From an uncultured Lachnospiraceae bacterium (lineage in GTDB: Bacteria > Bacillota > Clostridia > Lachnospirales > Lachnospiraceae), in assembly GCA_949948735.1 (NCBI GenBank), contig CATLGV010000010.1:1-64000 (forward strand): DNA of 64,000 bases. The letters are read 5' to 3'. The notes under the pieces are model-generated. The model was not told where the DNA came from and did no database searches. It was given only the letters and a program-made list of their open reading frames with translations. Positions 8,606 to 16,614 of this stretch are shown here, in pieces. Within the stretch, counting starts at the first letter, position 1. Every line of letters starts with the position of its first letter. Position numbers and translations under genes: made by a program.

Positions 8606-9898
8606 ATGAAGACCACATTAGAATATTATGATATTTTTCCCAAGGTGCTGAGCACGGAATCCGAATCTATGGTGACGATTCGGGCGCTGGGGGCGCATGT
8701 GGCGTTTGCGGGCGCCGAAAAATACCGGATAAGGCTGACGCCCATGAACGATACATGGATGAATTTGCAAGAGCGCGATTGTCAGACGATCGATGCGGCT
8801 TACGAGGACGGTGCATTGCATTTTTTCTGTCATCCGACCAGTGAGCAGCAGTATGCGGTGCTTTTACAGAAACAGAAAGGAGAGATCTGGGTACAGTGCT
8901 GTGAATTGCGGATTTACGCGCTGCGCCCGGATTTTTTCAGGCTGCGTCCGTTCCGCGGCGATATGCACTGCCATACCTGCCGGTCTGACGGGGCGGAGGC
9001 GCCGGCCATTGTGGCGGCCAATTACAGGAAGGCGGGATTTGATTTCCTGTCGGTTACGGATCACGGACAGTATGCTCCGTCGCTGGAAGCGATACGGGCC
9101 TATGAAGCGATTCCCATGAGCTTCCGGTTATTTTGCGGGGAAGAGGTGCATCCGCCGGGAATCAACAGCCATACCATTCACTTCGGAGGGGATTACAGTG
9201 TCAACGACCTTTTCAGGAAGAAGCCGGAGCAGTACGAGCGGGAGGTGGATATCATCGAACAGGACCTGCACGTTCCGCCGCAGGTCAATGCCAGGGAGTG
9301 TGCGTCCCTGATATGGGTATACCAGAAGATACGGGAGGCCGGCGGCATGTCGGTTATGGCGCATCCCTGCTGGATTCAGGGGGAGGCGTATCATATTTCC
9401 AGGGCGATGTACGAATACCTGATAAGGACGCAGCCCTTCGACGCGCTGGAGCTTACCTGCGGACAGTCTTTGGCGGAAAATCAGCTTCAAATCAGCCTGT
9501 GGCAGCAGATGCGGGAGGAAGGACATGCCGCGCCGGTTGTAGGCAGCAGCGATTCCCATGGAACGGTCAACTCGCAGTGGTTTGGCCTGTCGAAGATGAT
9601 CGTATTGGCGGAAAAGTGTGAGAAAGACGCCATTATTGCCGCAGTCAAAGCACGAAGGACGGTAGTGCTGGAGCAGTATCACGGAGAGGAATATCCCAGA
9701 GTGTACGGTGAAAACCGCGCGCTGGAATTCGTGCTGTTTCTGCTTGCCGAATATATGCCGCTGCATGACGAATTGTGCTATGAGGAGGGCCGTTTGATGA
9801 AAGAATACGTCTGCGGAGACAGGGCGGCAGGAGCGTTGCTGCGGCAGCTTGGACGACGCACGGAGGCGCTGTCGGAGAAATATTGGGCGCAGCCCTGA
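8606..9898 (+). CDS. PHP-domain metallohydrolase (CehA/McbA-like)
   Basis: A 430-residue protein. About 110 N-terminal residues resemble a beta-sandwich, followed by a PHP domain opening FRGDMHCHTCRSDG (HxH metal motif) and SVTDHGQYAPS. Further metal ligands are likely at EEVHPPG, VMAHPCW and GSSDSHG. PHP domains bind two or three metal ions and hydrolyse phosphoester or related bonds. The start at 8606 follows AAAGGAG. Its place between a transporter and the arabinofuranosidase genes suggests a role on a sugar-derived substrate, but the reaction is unknown. Confidence 0.8.
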   Translation: MKTTLEYYDIFPKVLSTESESMVTIRALGAHVAFAGAEKYRIRLTPMNDTWMNLQERDCQTIDAAYEDGALHFFCHPTSEQQYAVLLQKQKGEIWVQCCELRIYALRPDFFRLRPFRGDMHCHTCRSDGAEAPAIVAANYRKAGFDFLSVTDHGQYAPSLEAIRAYEAIPMSFRLFCGEEVHPPGINSHTIHFGGDYSVNDLFRKKPEQYEREVDIIEQDLHVPPQVNARECASLIWVYQKIREAGGMSVMAHPCWIQGEAYHISRAMYEYLIRTQPFDALELTCGQSLAENQLQISLWQQMREEGHAAPVVGSSDSHGTVNSQWFGLSKMIVLAEKCEKDAIIAAVKARRTVVLEQYHGEEYPRVYGENRALEFVLFLLAEYMPLHDELCYEEGRLMKEYVCGDRAAGALLRQLGRRTEALSEKYWAQP

Positions 9899-10005
9899 AG
9901 TCCTGCCGGCGCGCCCGTAAACAGCCGTTATTTGTGAAAAGTAAATAGTTTTTGCAGTGAAAAATGACGAAGATTGACAAAAAGGAAATAAATGCATAAA
10001 ACCCC

Positions 10006-10044
10006 TTGCAAATTTGACAAAAGCAATTATAATTTAGATACAAT
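10006..10044 (+). promoter_or_regulatory. Candidate promoter of the GH43-GH51 genes
   Basis: The 198-base gap before the GH43 gene is AT-rich. Two overlapping arrangements fit: TTGCAA (10006-10011) with TATAAT (10028-10033) at 16 bases, or TTGACA (10014-10019) with TACAAT (10039-10044) at 19 bases. Either implies that the two glycosidase genes can be transcribed separately from the transporter operon. Confidence 0.5.
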
Positions 10045-10096
10045 TAAAATGTTTTAGCTTTAATAAAAATAAATGAATGCCAAGGGAGGGAACAGG

Positions 10097-11041
10097 GTGA
10101 GCACGCAACTAAAATATAACGAGCCATGGATTTTGCAGCGGGCAGATCCTTTTATATGCAGGCATAACGGCAAATACTATTTTACTGCGTCCGTACCCGC
10201 GTATGACAGAATCATACTCCGAAGCGCGGATACGCTGGCAGGGATTGCGGACGCGGAAGAAGTGACGATTTGGAAGATGCATGCGTCGGGAATTATGAGC
10301 GCGCATATATGGGCGCCGGAGCTGCACTGTCTGAACGGGAAATGGTATATATATTTCGCGGGAGGAGAGAAGGAGAACATCTGGAATATCCGTCCGTATG
10401 TGCTGGAATGCGCGGACGAAGATCCGATGACGGGTACCTGGAAGGAGCTGGGAATGCTGCAGTGTGCGGATGGGGACGAGTTTTCGTTCAGAGCGTTTTC
10501 GCTTGACGCCACGGTATTTGAGAATCAGGGGAAGCAGTATTGCGTATGGGCGGAAAAGGTTGGCGTCGGAAGGCAGATTTCCAATCTTTATATTGCGGAG
10601 CTGGAGACCCCCAATAAGCTCAGGACCGTGCAGGTATTACTGACGACGCCGGACTATGACTGGGAACGCGTCGGATTTTGGGTGAATGAAGGTCCTGCGG
10701 TCATAAAGAGAAACGGCAGGATATTCCTTACATACTCTGCCAGTGAGACAGGGGCGCCGTACTGCATGGGCATGCTGACGGCGGATGAGGGCTCGGATCT
10801 GCTCGATCCGCTTTCCTGGAGGAAGGAGCGGTATCCGGTGCTTCAGTCGGACGTCTTTTTGGAGATATACGGGCCGGGGCATAATTCCTTTACCGTTGAC
10901 GAGGAGGGCAACGATATTCTCGTCTATCACGCGAGGAAGGAGAGCGTCATAGAGGGAGACCCGCTCTACAATCCGAACAGGCACACCATGCTGATGAAGG
11001 TAAAATGGGAGGACGGGCGGCCGGTATTCCGGTACCAGTAA
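10097..11041 (+). CDS. Glycoside hydrolase family 43 (arabinofuranosidase/xylosidase type)
   Basis: About 314 residues with a five-bladed propeller pattern. The catalytic base is expected at D17 in QRADPFICRHNGKYYF, the pKa-modulating Asp in SLDATVFE, and the acid Glu in VNEGPAV. There is no signal peptide, so it should act in the cytoplasm on imported oligosaccharides. GTG 10097 is preferred over ATG 10073 because AGGGAGGG lies seven bases upstream of it. It is followed by the GH51 gene, which points to arabino-oligosaccharides as substrate; xylosidase activity cannot be excluded from sequence. Confidence 0.85.
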   Translation: MSTQLKYNEPWILQRADPFICRHNGKYYFTASVPAYDRIILRSADTLAGIADAEEVTIWKMHASGIMSAHIWAPELHCLNGKWYIYFAGGEKENIWNIRPYVLECADEDPMTGTWKELGMLQCADGDEFSFRAFSLDATVFENQGKQYCVWAEKVGVGRQISNLYIAELETPNKLRTVQVLLTTPDYDWERVGFWVNEGPAVIKRNGRIFLTYSASETGAPYCMGMLTADEGSDLLDPLSWRKERYPVLQSDVFLEIYGPGHNSFTVDEEGNDILVYHARKESVIEGDPLYNPNRHTMLMKVKWEDGRPVFRYQ

Positions 11042-11099
11042 CAAATAAGACGATATGGACGACGGCGGTTTACGGACGGAGAAGGGAGCTTACACAGAG

Positions 11100-12611
11100 A
11101 TGGCAAAATTATATATTAACGAATTGAATAAAAAGGGGCATATTAACGCGGAGATTTACGGGAACTTTTCGGAGCATCTGGGGAGATGCATTTACGAGGG
11201 GCTTTATGTAGGCGAGGACTCGGATATTCCGAATACGAACGGCATGAGAAACGATGTTGTGGCAGCGCTCAGGGAAATGAAGCTTCCGGTGCTTCGCTGG
11301 CCGGGCGGCTGCTTTGCGGACGAGTATCACTGGCGGGACGGAATCGGCCCGAAGGAGACAAGAAAGAAAATGGTCAACACGCACTGGGGCGGCGTTACCG
11401 AGGACAACAGCTTTGGTACGCATGAGTTTTTTGAGCTGTGCGGGCAAATCGGCTGTAAGACTTATATCAACGGCAATGTGGGAAGCGGAACGGTACAGGA
11501 GATGTCCGAGTGGGTGGAATACATGACCTTTGACGGCGTATCCCCGATGGCGGAGCTTCGAAAGAAAAACGGGCATGAGAAGGCATGGCAGGTTGATTAT
11601 TTTGGCGTCGGCAACGAAAACTGGGGCTGCGGCGGCAACATGACGCCCGGCTATTACGCCAACCTGTACAGAAGGTATCAGACCTATGTGCGCAATTATG
11701 ATTCCAAGAAGCCGATTTACAAAATCTGCTGCGGCGCGAATGTGGATGATACCTACTGGACGGAAGAGGTATTAAAGACCTGCTACGAGAATACGCCGAA
11801 GGATGGCAGTGCGCACGGCTTTATGGACGGGCTGTCCCTGCACTATTATGTGCATCCCGAGGGCTGGGAGAAGAAGGGCAGCGCCACGGAGTTTGACAGC
11901 AGGACATGGTACAAGACCCTGGCAAAGGCGCTTTATATCGAGACGCTGATCAACCACCACAGCACGATTATGGACCGATATGATCCGGATAAGAGAATCG
12001 GTTTGATTGTCGATGAGTGGGGTACATGGTTTACCTGCGAACCGGGAACCAACCCGGGCTTTTTGTATCAGCAGAGTACCATGCGTGACGCGCTTGTAGC
12101 AGGGCTGTCGCTGAATATTTTCAACAAGCACTGCGACCGTGTGAAGATGGCCAATATTGCGCAGCTGATAAACGTGTTACAGGCGGTGATTCTCACGGAC
12201 GGTCCAAGGATGCTGCTTACGCCGACCTATCATGTATTTCATATGTATAAATACCATCAGGATTCGGATCTGGTGGAGAGCTATATTGAAGGAGAAAAGA
12301 CCATCGGTGAGGAGAAGGAGTATATGGTTCCGAATCTTCAGGAGTCGGTATCCGTCGATAAGGAAGGCGTGATTACGATTACAATCAACAACCTTTCCGT
12401 TACGGACAGCGAGCAGATGGAGATTGCGTTTGCGGAGCGCACGCCGGCAGAGGTTACGGCGGCCATTCTTACCAACGAAATGCGCGCGTACAACACCTTC
12501 GAGAATCCGGATACGGTAAAGGAAGAGGCGTTTAACGATTTCCGGGTGACGGAGAAGGGCATTTGCTTTACGCTTCCGGCGTGCAGCGTTATTCAGTTCC
12601 GTGTAAAATAG
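11100..12611 (+). CDS. abfA: Intracellular alpha-N-arabinofuranosidase, GH51
   Basis: A 503-residue GH51 enzyme, the usual length for the family. The acid/base is E173 in [12 protein letters not shown] and the nucleophile is E306 in IVDEWGTW. The substrate-pocket segment [20 protein letters not shown] is intact. The start at 11100 opens [13 protein letters not shown], the family N terminus; an upstream in-frame ATG at 11055 lacks a good site. With no signal peptide it acts in the cytoplasm, releasing arabinose from imported oligosaccharides together with the GH43 enzyme. Confidence 0.93.
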   Translation: MAKLYINELNKKGHINAEIYGNFSEHLGRCIYEGLYVGEDSDIPNTNGMRNDVVAALREMKLPVLRWPGGCFADEYHWRDGIGPKETRKKMVNTHWGGVTEDNSFGTHEFFELCGQIGCKTYINGNVGSGTVQEMSEWVEYMTFDGVSPMAELRKKNGHEKAWQVDYFGVGNENWGCGGNMTPGYYANLYRRYQTYVRNYDSKKPIYKICCGANVDDTYWTEEVLKTCYENTPKDGSAHGFMDGLSLHYYVHPEGWEKKGSATEFDSRTWYKTLAKALYIETLINHHSTIMDRYDPDKRIGLIVDEWGTWFTCEPGTNPGFLYQQSTMRDALVAGLSLNIFNKHCDRVKMANIAQLINVLQAVILTDGPRMLLTPTYHVFHMYKYHQDSDLVESYIEGEKTIGEEKEYMVPNLQESVSVDKEGVITITINNLSVTDSEQMEIAFAERTPAEVTAAILTNEMRAYNTFENPDTVKEEAFNDFRVTEKGICFTLPACSVIQFRVK

Positions 12612-12633
12612 CATAAATGAAAGAAGGTATCCG

Positions 12634-12897
12634 ATGTCAGAGCAGACGACTTCCAAAAAGCACTGCCTGCAATGCCTTTTGCGGGAGATGGACCAGGAAG
12701 CTTATATGGAAAATCTGTACTCCTATATACGGCATTTAGATGATACGATTAAAGCAGATAAGGCGCTCTATGAGGAGCGCCTCGCTGTTTGTAAGGACTG
12801 TCACTATCTTGCCGACGGTATGTGCAGGGCCTGCGGCTGCTTTGTGGAGCTGCGGGCGGCAATCGCGAACAATTCATGTTCCTATGAAAAATGGTAG
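12634..12897 (+). CDS. Small Cys-rich protein, DUF6171-like
   Basis: An 87-residue protein with two cysteine clusters: CLQCLLREM near the N terminus and CKDCHYLADGMCRACGC near residue 55, ending NNSCSYEKW. The pattern suggests a zinc- or iron-binding knuckle. It resembles DUF6171 proteins of Clostridia, function unknown. It sits 22 bases after abfA behind AAGAAGG, so it may be read through from the arabinosidase transcript, but nothing else ties it to sugar use. Confidence 0.7.
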   Translation: MSEQTTSKKHCLQCLLREMDQEAYMENLYSYIRHLDDTIKADKALYEERLAVCKDCHYLADGMCRACGCFVELRAAIANNSCSYEKW

Positions 12898-12997
12898 TTC
12901 CATTTTATAGCATTTGCATTACTCCTGTTATTGGTGTAAGATAAAAAGTAACAGTCCTGTGGCGGGACACAAAAGAAGCGGTTCAAAGGAGTATGAG

Positions 12998-14128
12998 ATG
13001 CAGAGAAGAAAAGTACTTTTAAGAGTTATAACGCTGCTGACGGCGGCGTTTATTGTGACCATAACCGGTATGGGCGTGTTTATGGCGCTTTATATAAACG
13101 AAAAGAACGAGAACAATAAGCTCGAGGGGGAGCTTGCGGCGATGGCGGAGATTGTGCGGACGCAGGAGGCCGTCGAAGTGTTCAATACATATGAACCGCA
13201 GCCGGAGCAGCCGGATACGGCCCAGACGCAGGACGCGCCGGGGGCGGATCAGACGCTGCCGGAGCAGGACGCGCCGGATATGGGCGGCCCGGAGCAGATA
13301 GAGGAAGCCCTTAAGCAGAGGATGAAGGAGCTGGTGATGGGGGAGGACGGCAGCCCGCTTAGAATGCTGCGTTCCTTTTTCCCGGAGAATTTAATCTATT
13401 ACGACGAGGAAGAATACGTATTTTCCCCGGTTCTGGACGCGGTGGCAAAGCACGCGCTGATTCCCGAGAACTTTGTGGAGACGGAGGACGGGGAGATGCA
13501 GTATGTGGAAAACGGCGCAGTCACTTCCCATAAAGGCATCGATGTGTCAAAATACCAGGGGGAAATCGACTGGCCGGCGGTAAAGGCGGACGGTGTTGAG
13601 TACGCGTTTATCCGGCTTGGGCTGCGGGGCTATGAATCCGGAAAGCTGGTGCTGGATGAGTTTTTCGAGCAGAACATCCGCGGCGCCAATGCATCCGGTG
13701 TGAAGGCCGGCGTGTATTTCTTTACGCAGGCGGTGACGGAGGAGGAAGCCAGGGAAGAGGCGGCCTTTGTGATTGAGAACCTTGCGGGCTATGAAGTGCC
13801 GTATCCTGTAGTCTTTGACGTGGAGATGATTGTGGGCGCAAACGGCAGGGCCAATAATCTGACAATGCAGGAGCGCACGGACATTACGATTGCCTTCTGC
13901 GAGGCGGTGAAGGCAGCGGGGTATACGCCGATGATATACGGGAATGTCAAGTGCTTTACCAGGCTGCTTGATATGACGCGGCTCGAGGACTATGAGAAGT
14001 GGTATGCCTTTTATGACAATTATATGTATATGCCGTATCTGGTAAGCTGCTGGCAGTATACCGAGAAAGGGCAGGTAGACGGCATCAAGGGAAACGTGGA
14101 TATGAACATTTCGTATAAAACATGGTGA
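12998..14128 (+). CDS. Membrane-anchored GH25 muramidase (lysozyme-like)
   Basis: A 376-residue protein. One N-terminal membrane anchor (about 9-31) is followed by a Pro/Gln/Asp-rich linker and then a GH25 catalytic domain beginning about residue 178: KGIDVSKYQGEIDWPAVKA, with catalytic acids expected at the DVS aspartate and in VVFDVEM, and ending DGIKGNVDMN. GH25 enzymes cut the beta-1,4 bond between MurNAc and GlcNAc. The start at 12998 follows AAAGGAG. Being anchored, it probably remodels the cell's own wall. Confidence 0.9.
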   Translation: MQRRKVLLRVITLLTAAFIVTITGMGVFMALYINEKNENNKLEGELAAMAEIVRTQEAVEVFNTYEPQPEQPDTAQTQDAPGADQTLPEQDAPDMGGPEQIEEALKQRMKELVMGEDGSPLRMLRSFFPENLIYYDEEEYVFSPVLDAVAKHALIPENFVETEDGEMQYVENGAVTSHKGIDVSKYQGEIDWPAVKADGVEYAFIRLGLRGYESGKLVLDEFFEQNIRGANASGVKAGVYFFTQAVTEEEAREEAAFVIENLAGYEVPYPVVFDVEMIVGANGRANNLTMQERTDITIAFCEAVKAAGYTPMIYGNVKCFTRLLDMTRLEDYEKWYAFYDNYMYMPYLVSCWQYTEKGQVDGIKGNVDMNISYKTW

Positions 14129-14139
14129 GGAGGGCGAAT

Positions 14140-14862
14140 ATGACGGAGGCTGTTCAAAGATTCCAGCAGATGATTGACGAGAGCGATAATATTGTATTTT
14201 TCGGGGGCGCCGGCGTATCGACGGAGAGCGGGATTCCGGACTTTCGAAGCGTGGACGGACTGTATCATCAGAAATATGATTATCCGCCGGAGACGATACT
14301 GAGTCATACCTTCTATGTTAAGCGGCCCGGCGAATTTTTCCGGTTTTACCGCGACAAGATGCTGTGCCTTGACGCAAAGCCCAACGCGGCGCACCTGGCT
14401 TTGGCAAAGCTGGAGCAGGCGGGGAAATTAAAGGCCGTTGTAACGCAGAATATAGACGGCCTACACCAGGCGGCCGGAAGCAGGAAGGTTCTGGAGCTGC
14501 ACGGAAGCGTACTTCGCAATTACTGTGAGAAGTGCCGCCAGTCTTATCCGGTGCAGACAATCGTGGATTCCGCGGATATTCCGACCTGCTCCTGCGGCGG
14601 CCGGATAAAACCGGACGTCGTGCTGTATGAGGAGGGACTGGATCAGTGGACGCTGCAGGAGGCCGTACGGGTCATCAGCGAGGCGGATATGCTGATTATC
14701 GGGGGAACCTCGCTTGCGGTTTACCCTGCGGCAGGCCTGATTGATTATTATCAGGGGCAAAAGCTGGTGCTCATCAATAAGACGCCCACGCCAAGGGACA
14801 GTATGGCGAATCTGGTCTTAACGGGAAGCATCGGGGAGATCTTTTCCCAAATAAAGCTGTAA
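14140..14862 (+). CDS. cobB: NAD-dependent protein deacylase, sirtuin (SIR2/CobB)
   Basis: A 240-residue class of sirtuin with all signature motifs: GAGVSTESGIPDFRS (NAD binding), TQNIDGLHQAAG, catalytic His in LELHGSV, and the zinc site CEKC...CSCGG. It removes acyl groups from lysines using NAD. ATG 14140 is preferred over 14122 since AGGAGG ends seven bases before it; the upstream start would overlap the muramidase. The residues that select deacetylation over desuccinylation were not resolved. Confidence 0.93.
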   Translation: MTEAVQRFQQMIDESDNIVFFGGAGVSTESGIPDFRSVDGLYHQKYDYPPETILSHTFYVKRPGEFFRFYRDKMLCLDAKPNAAHLALAKLEQAGKLKAVVTQNIDGLHQAAGSRKVLELHGSVLRNYCEKCRQSYPVQTIVDSADIPTCSCGGRIKPDVVLYEEGLDQWTLQEAVRVISEADMLIIGGTSLAVYPAAGLIDYYQGQKLVLINKTPTPRDSMANLVLTGSIGEIFSQIKL

Positions 14863-14987
14863 GCATCCGCATGGTATAAAGAAAGCATGCCCGTATGCGG
14901 CCGGGCTTTACCCTGCGGCAGCTTCCGCCGGATTTAAACGGCATAAAAGCGGGCGGACGGGGACTTTGGCGGAAAGGTTGTGAGAAG

Positions 14988-15224
14988 ATGGACTTTATTT
15001 ATGAGGTGGGCGATGTTGTGCGGCTGAAAAAGCAGCATCCCTGCGGCAGCTTTGAATGGGAGATCCTGCGTGTCGGAGCGGATTTCAGGCTCAAATGCGC
15101 CGGCTGCGGGCATCACGTCATGCTGCCGCGCCGCCAGGTGGAGAAGAGCACAAAGGCGTTAGTAAAGAAAAGCGCTGCGGAAAAAAACGGGGAAAAGCCG
15201 GCGGAAAATAATAAAAATGCTTGA
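14988..15224 (+). CDS. DUF951 family protein
   Basis: A 78-residue protein opening MDFIYEVGDVVRLKKQHPCG with a CxxC pair in LKCAGCGHHVMLPRRQVEK, and a basic, Lys/Glu-rich tail. DUF951 proteins are short and commonly encoded just upstream of rpsF in Firmicutes, as here. Their function is unknown; a small SH3-like barrel with a metal knuckle is plausible. The preferred start is behind GGAAAGG. Confidence 0.85.
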   Translation: MDFIYEVGDVVRLKKQHPCGSFEWEILRVGADFRLKCAGCGHHVMLPRRQVEKSTKALVKKSAAEKNGEKPAENNKNA

Positions 15225-15249
15225 AAAATAAGTTAAAATATGGTATCAT
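15220..15249 (+). promoter_or_regulatory. Candidate promoter of rpsF-ssb-rpsR
   Basis: TTGAAA near 15220 and TATCAT near 15244 are about 18 bases apart, 70 bases upstream of rpsF. The -35 overlaps the end of the DUF951 gene. The match is moderate. Confidence 0.4.
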
Positions 15250-15319
15250 AAATCCTCGTGATATATAAATCCTTGCTTCTTCTGCAGGAAGAGGCCAGAG
15301 ACCAAAAGGAGGTAACAAA

Positions 15320-15610
15320 ATGAACAAATATGAATTAGCCGTTGTTGTTAGCGCGAAGCTCGAAGATGACGAAAGAAACGCTACCATCGAAAGGGTAAAA
15401 GAGATCATCACGAAGCATGGCGGTACAATCACCAATGTGGATGAGTGGGGCAAGAAGAGGCTTGCTTATGAGATTCAGAAGATGAGAGAAGCCTTTTATT
15501 ACTTTATTCAGTTTGATGGCGAGCCGACCGTTCCGGGTGAGATTGAGTCCAGAGTACGTCTCATGGAAAACGTTGTCAGGTATTTGTGCGTTAAACAGGA
15601 CGAGAAATAA
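15320..15610 (+). CDS. rpsF: 30S ribosomal protein S6
   Basis: A 96-residue S6 protein starting MNKYELAVVVSAKLEDDER and containing the family segment WGKKRLAYEIQKMREAFYYF. It binds S18 and the central domain of 16S rRNA in the small subunit. AAAGGAGG lies eight bases before the ATG. First gene of the conserved rpsF-ssb-rpsR operon. Confidence 0.97.
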   Translation: MNKYELAVVVSAKLEDDERNATIERVKEIITKHGGTITNVDEWGKKRLAYEIQKMREAFYYFIQFDGEPTVPGEIESRVRLMENVVRYLCVKQDEK

Positions 15611-15652
15611 AATACGCTTCCGCAGTGCGGGACGTATAGTGGGAGAACTTAT

Positions 15653-16102
15653 ATGAATAAAGCAATTTTAATGGGACGTTTGACAAGAGACCCCGAGGTG
15701 CGGTACACACAGGGGGATAACCAGATGGCAATTGCAAGATATACACTTGCGGTAGACAGGAGATTTAACCGTAACGGTGATGAGAATACAGCGGATTTCA
15801 TTCCGTGCGTTGCGTTTGGCAAGGCAGGAGAGTTTGCGGAGAGATATTTCCGCAAGGGAATCAAGATTGCTGTTACAGGCCGCATCCAGACAGGTAGCTA
15901 TACCAATAAGGATGGTGTGAAAGTTTATACCACGGAAGTTGTTGTTGAGGAACAGGAGTTTGCCGAGAGCAAGAACAGCAGCAGTGCAGGCGCCGAGGGG
16001 GGCTTCGGCGGCGGCAGCAGCCAGTCGGCTGCACCGATGGCGGCAGGAGATGGCTTTATGAATATTCCTGACGGGATTGATGAGGAGCTGCCGTTTAACT
16101 GA
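15653..16102 (+). CDS. ssb: Single-stranded DNA-binding protein
   Basis: A 149-residue SSB. The OB fold (about 1-108) begins [19 protein letters not shown], then comes a Gly/Ser-rich linker and the conserved acidic tail [10 protein letters not shown] that recruits replication and repair partners. It coats single-stranded DNA during replication and repair. It lies between rpsF and rpsR, the standard arrangement. Confidence 0.97.
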   Translation: MNKAILMGRLTRDPEVRYTQGDNQMAIARYTLAVDRRFNRNGDENTADFIPCVAFGKAGEFAERYFRKGIKIAVTGRIQTGSYTNKDGVKVYTTEVVVEEQEFAESKNSSSAGAEGGFGGGSSQSAAPMAAGDGFMNIPDGIDEELPFN

Positions 16103-16146
16103 GAACCTGTTTGAGTTTAAGATTTTTAAGAATAGGAGGCTTTATC

Positions 16147-16410
16147 ATGGCTTTTAATAAAACTGAAAAAGCTGACGCTCCGATGAAGAGACGCGGCGGC
16201 ATTCGTAGAAGAAAAAAGGTTTGCGTATTTTGCGGTAAGGACAATGTGATTGACTACAAGGACACAGCGAAGCTGAAGAGATACGTGTCAGAGAGAGGTA
16301 AGATCCTTCCCAGAAGGATTACCGGAAACTGTGCGAAGCACCAGAGAGCGCTCACAGTAGCGATCAAGCGTGCGCGTCATGTTGCGCTGATGCCGTACAC
16401 AATCGATTAA
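16147..16410 (+). CDS. rpsR: 30S ribosomal protein S18
   Basis: An 87-residue S18 with [36 protein letters not shown] and [15 protein letters not shown]. The Cys residues (CVFCG and NCAKH) suggest the zinc-binding form of S18. ATG 16147 is eight bases after TAGGAGG; an upstream in-frame start at 16111 is not needed. The last gene of the operon, followed by a terminator. Confidence 0.97.
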   Translation: MAFNKTEKADAPMKRRGGIRRRKKVCVFCGKDNVIDYKDTAKLKRYVSERGKILPRRITGNCAKHQRALTVAIKRARHVALMPYTID

Positions 16411-16425
16411 GGGTATTGTAAAGCA

Positions 16426-16460
16426 GTCCGGCTATCCTGAAAGGATGGCCGGACTTTTTT
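16426..16460 (+). terminator. Rho-independent terminator after rpsR
   Basis: GTCCGGCTATCCT (16426-16438) pairs with AGGATGGCCGGAC (16442-16454), 13 bp with one wobble, and is followed by six T residues. Confidence 0.92.
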
Positions 16461-16532
16461 GTGCTGCCCGGTTTTTTATGTATCGAAATGCAAAATCCAA
16501 CAGCTTATCATAAGAATAGACAAAATATGCTA

Positions 16533-16561
16533 TGGAACTTTGCAAAAATTAGTGGTATACT
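16533..16561 (+). promoter_or_regulatory. Promoter of gdpP-rplI-dnaB
   Basis: TGGTATACT (-10 TATACT at 16556-16561 with extended TGN) has a weak -35, TGGAAC, at 16533-16538 with a 17-base spacer. It lies 54 bases before the gdpP start, between the rpsR terminator and the gene. Confidence 0.55.
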
Positions 16562-16614
16562 AAATGTGGCTGTTCGGAATCTTTTGTCTGAACGGCTGCA
16601 TGAGAGGTATATAC

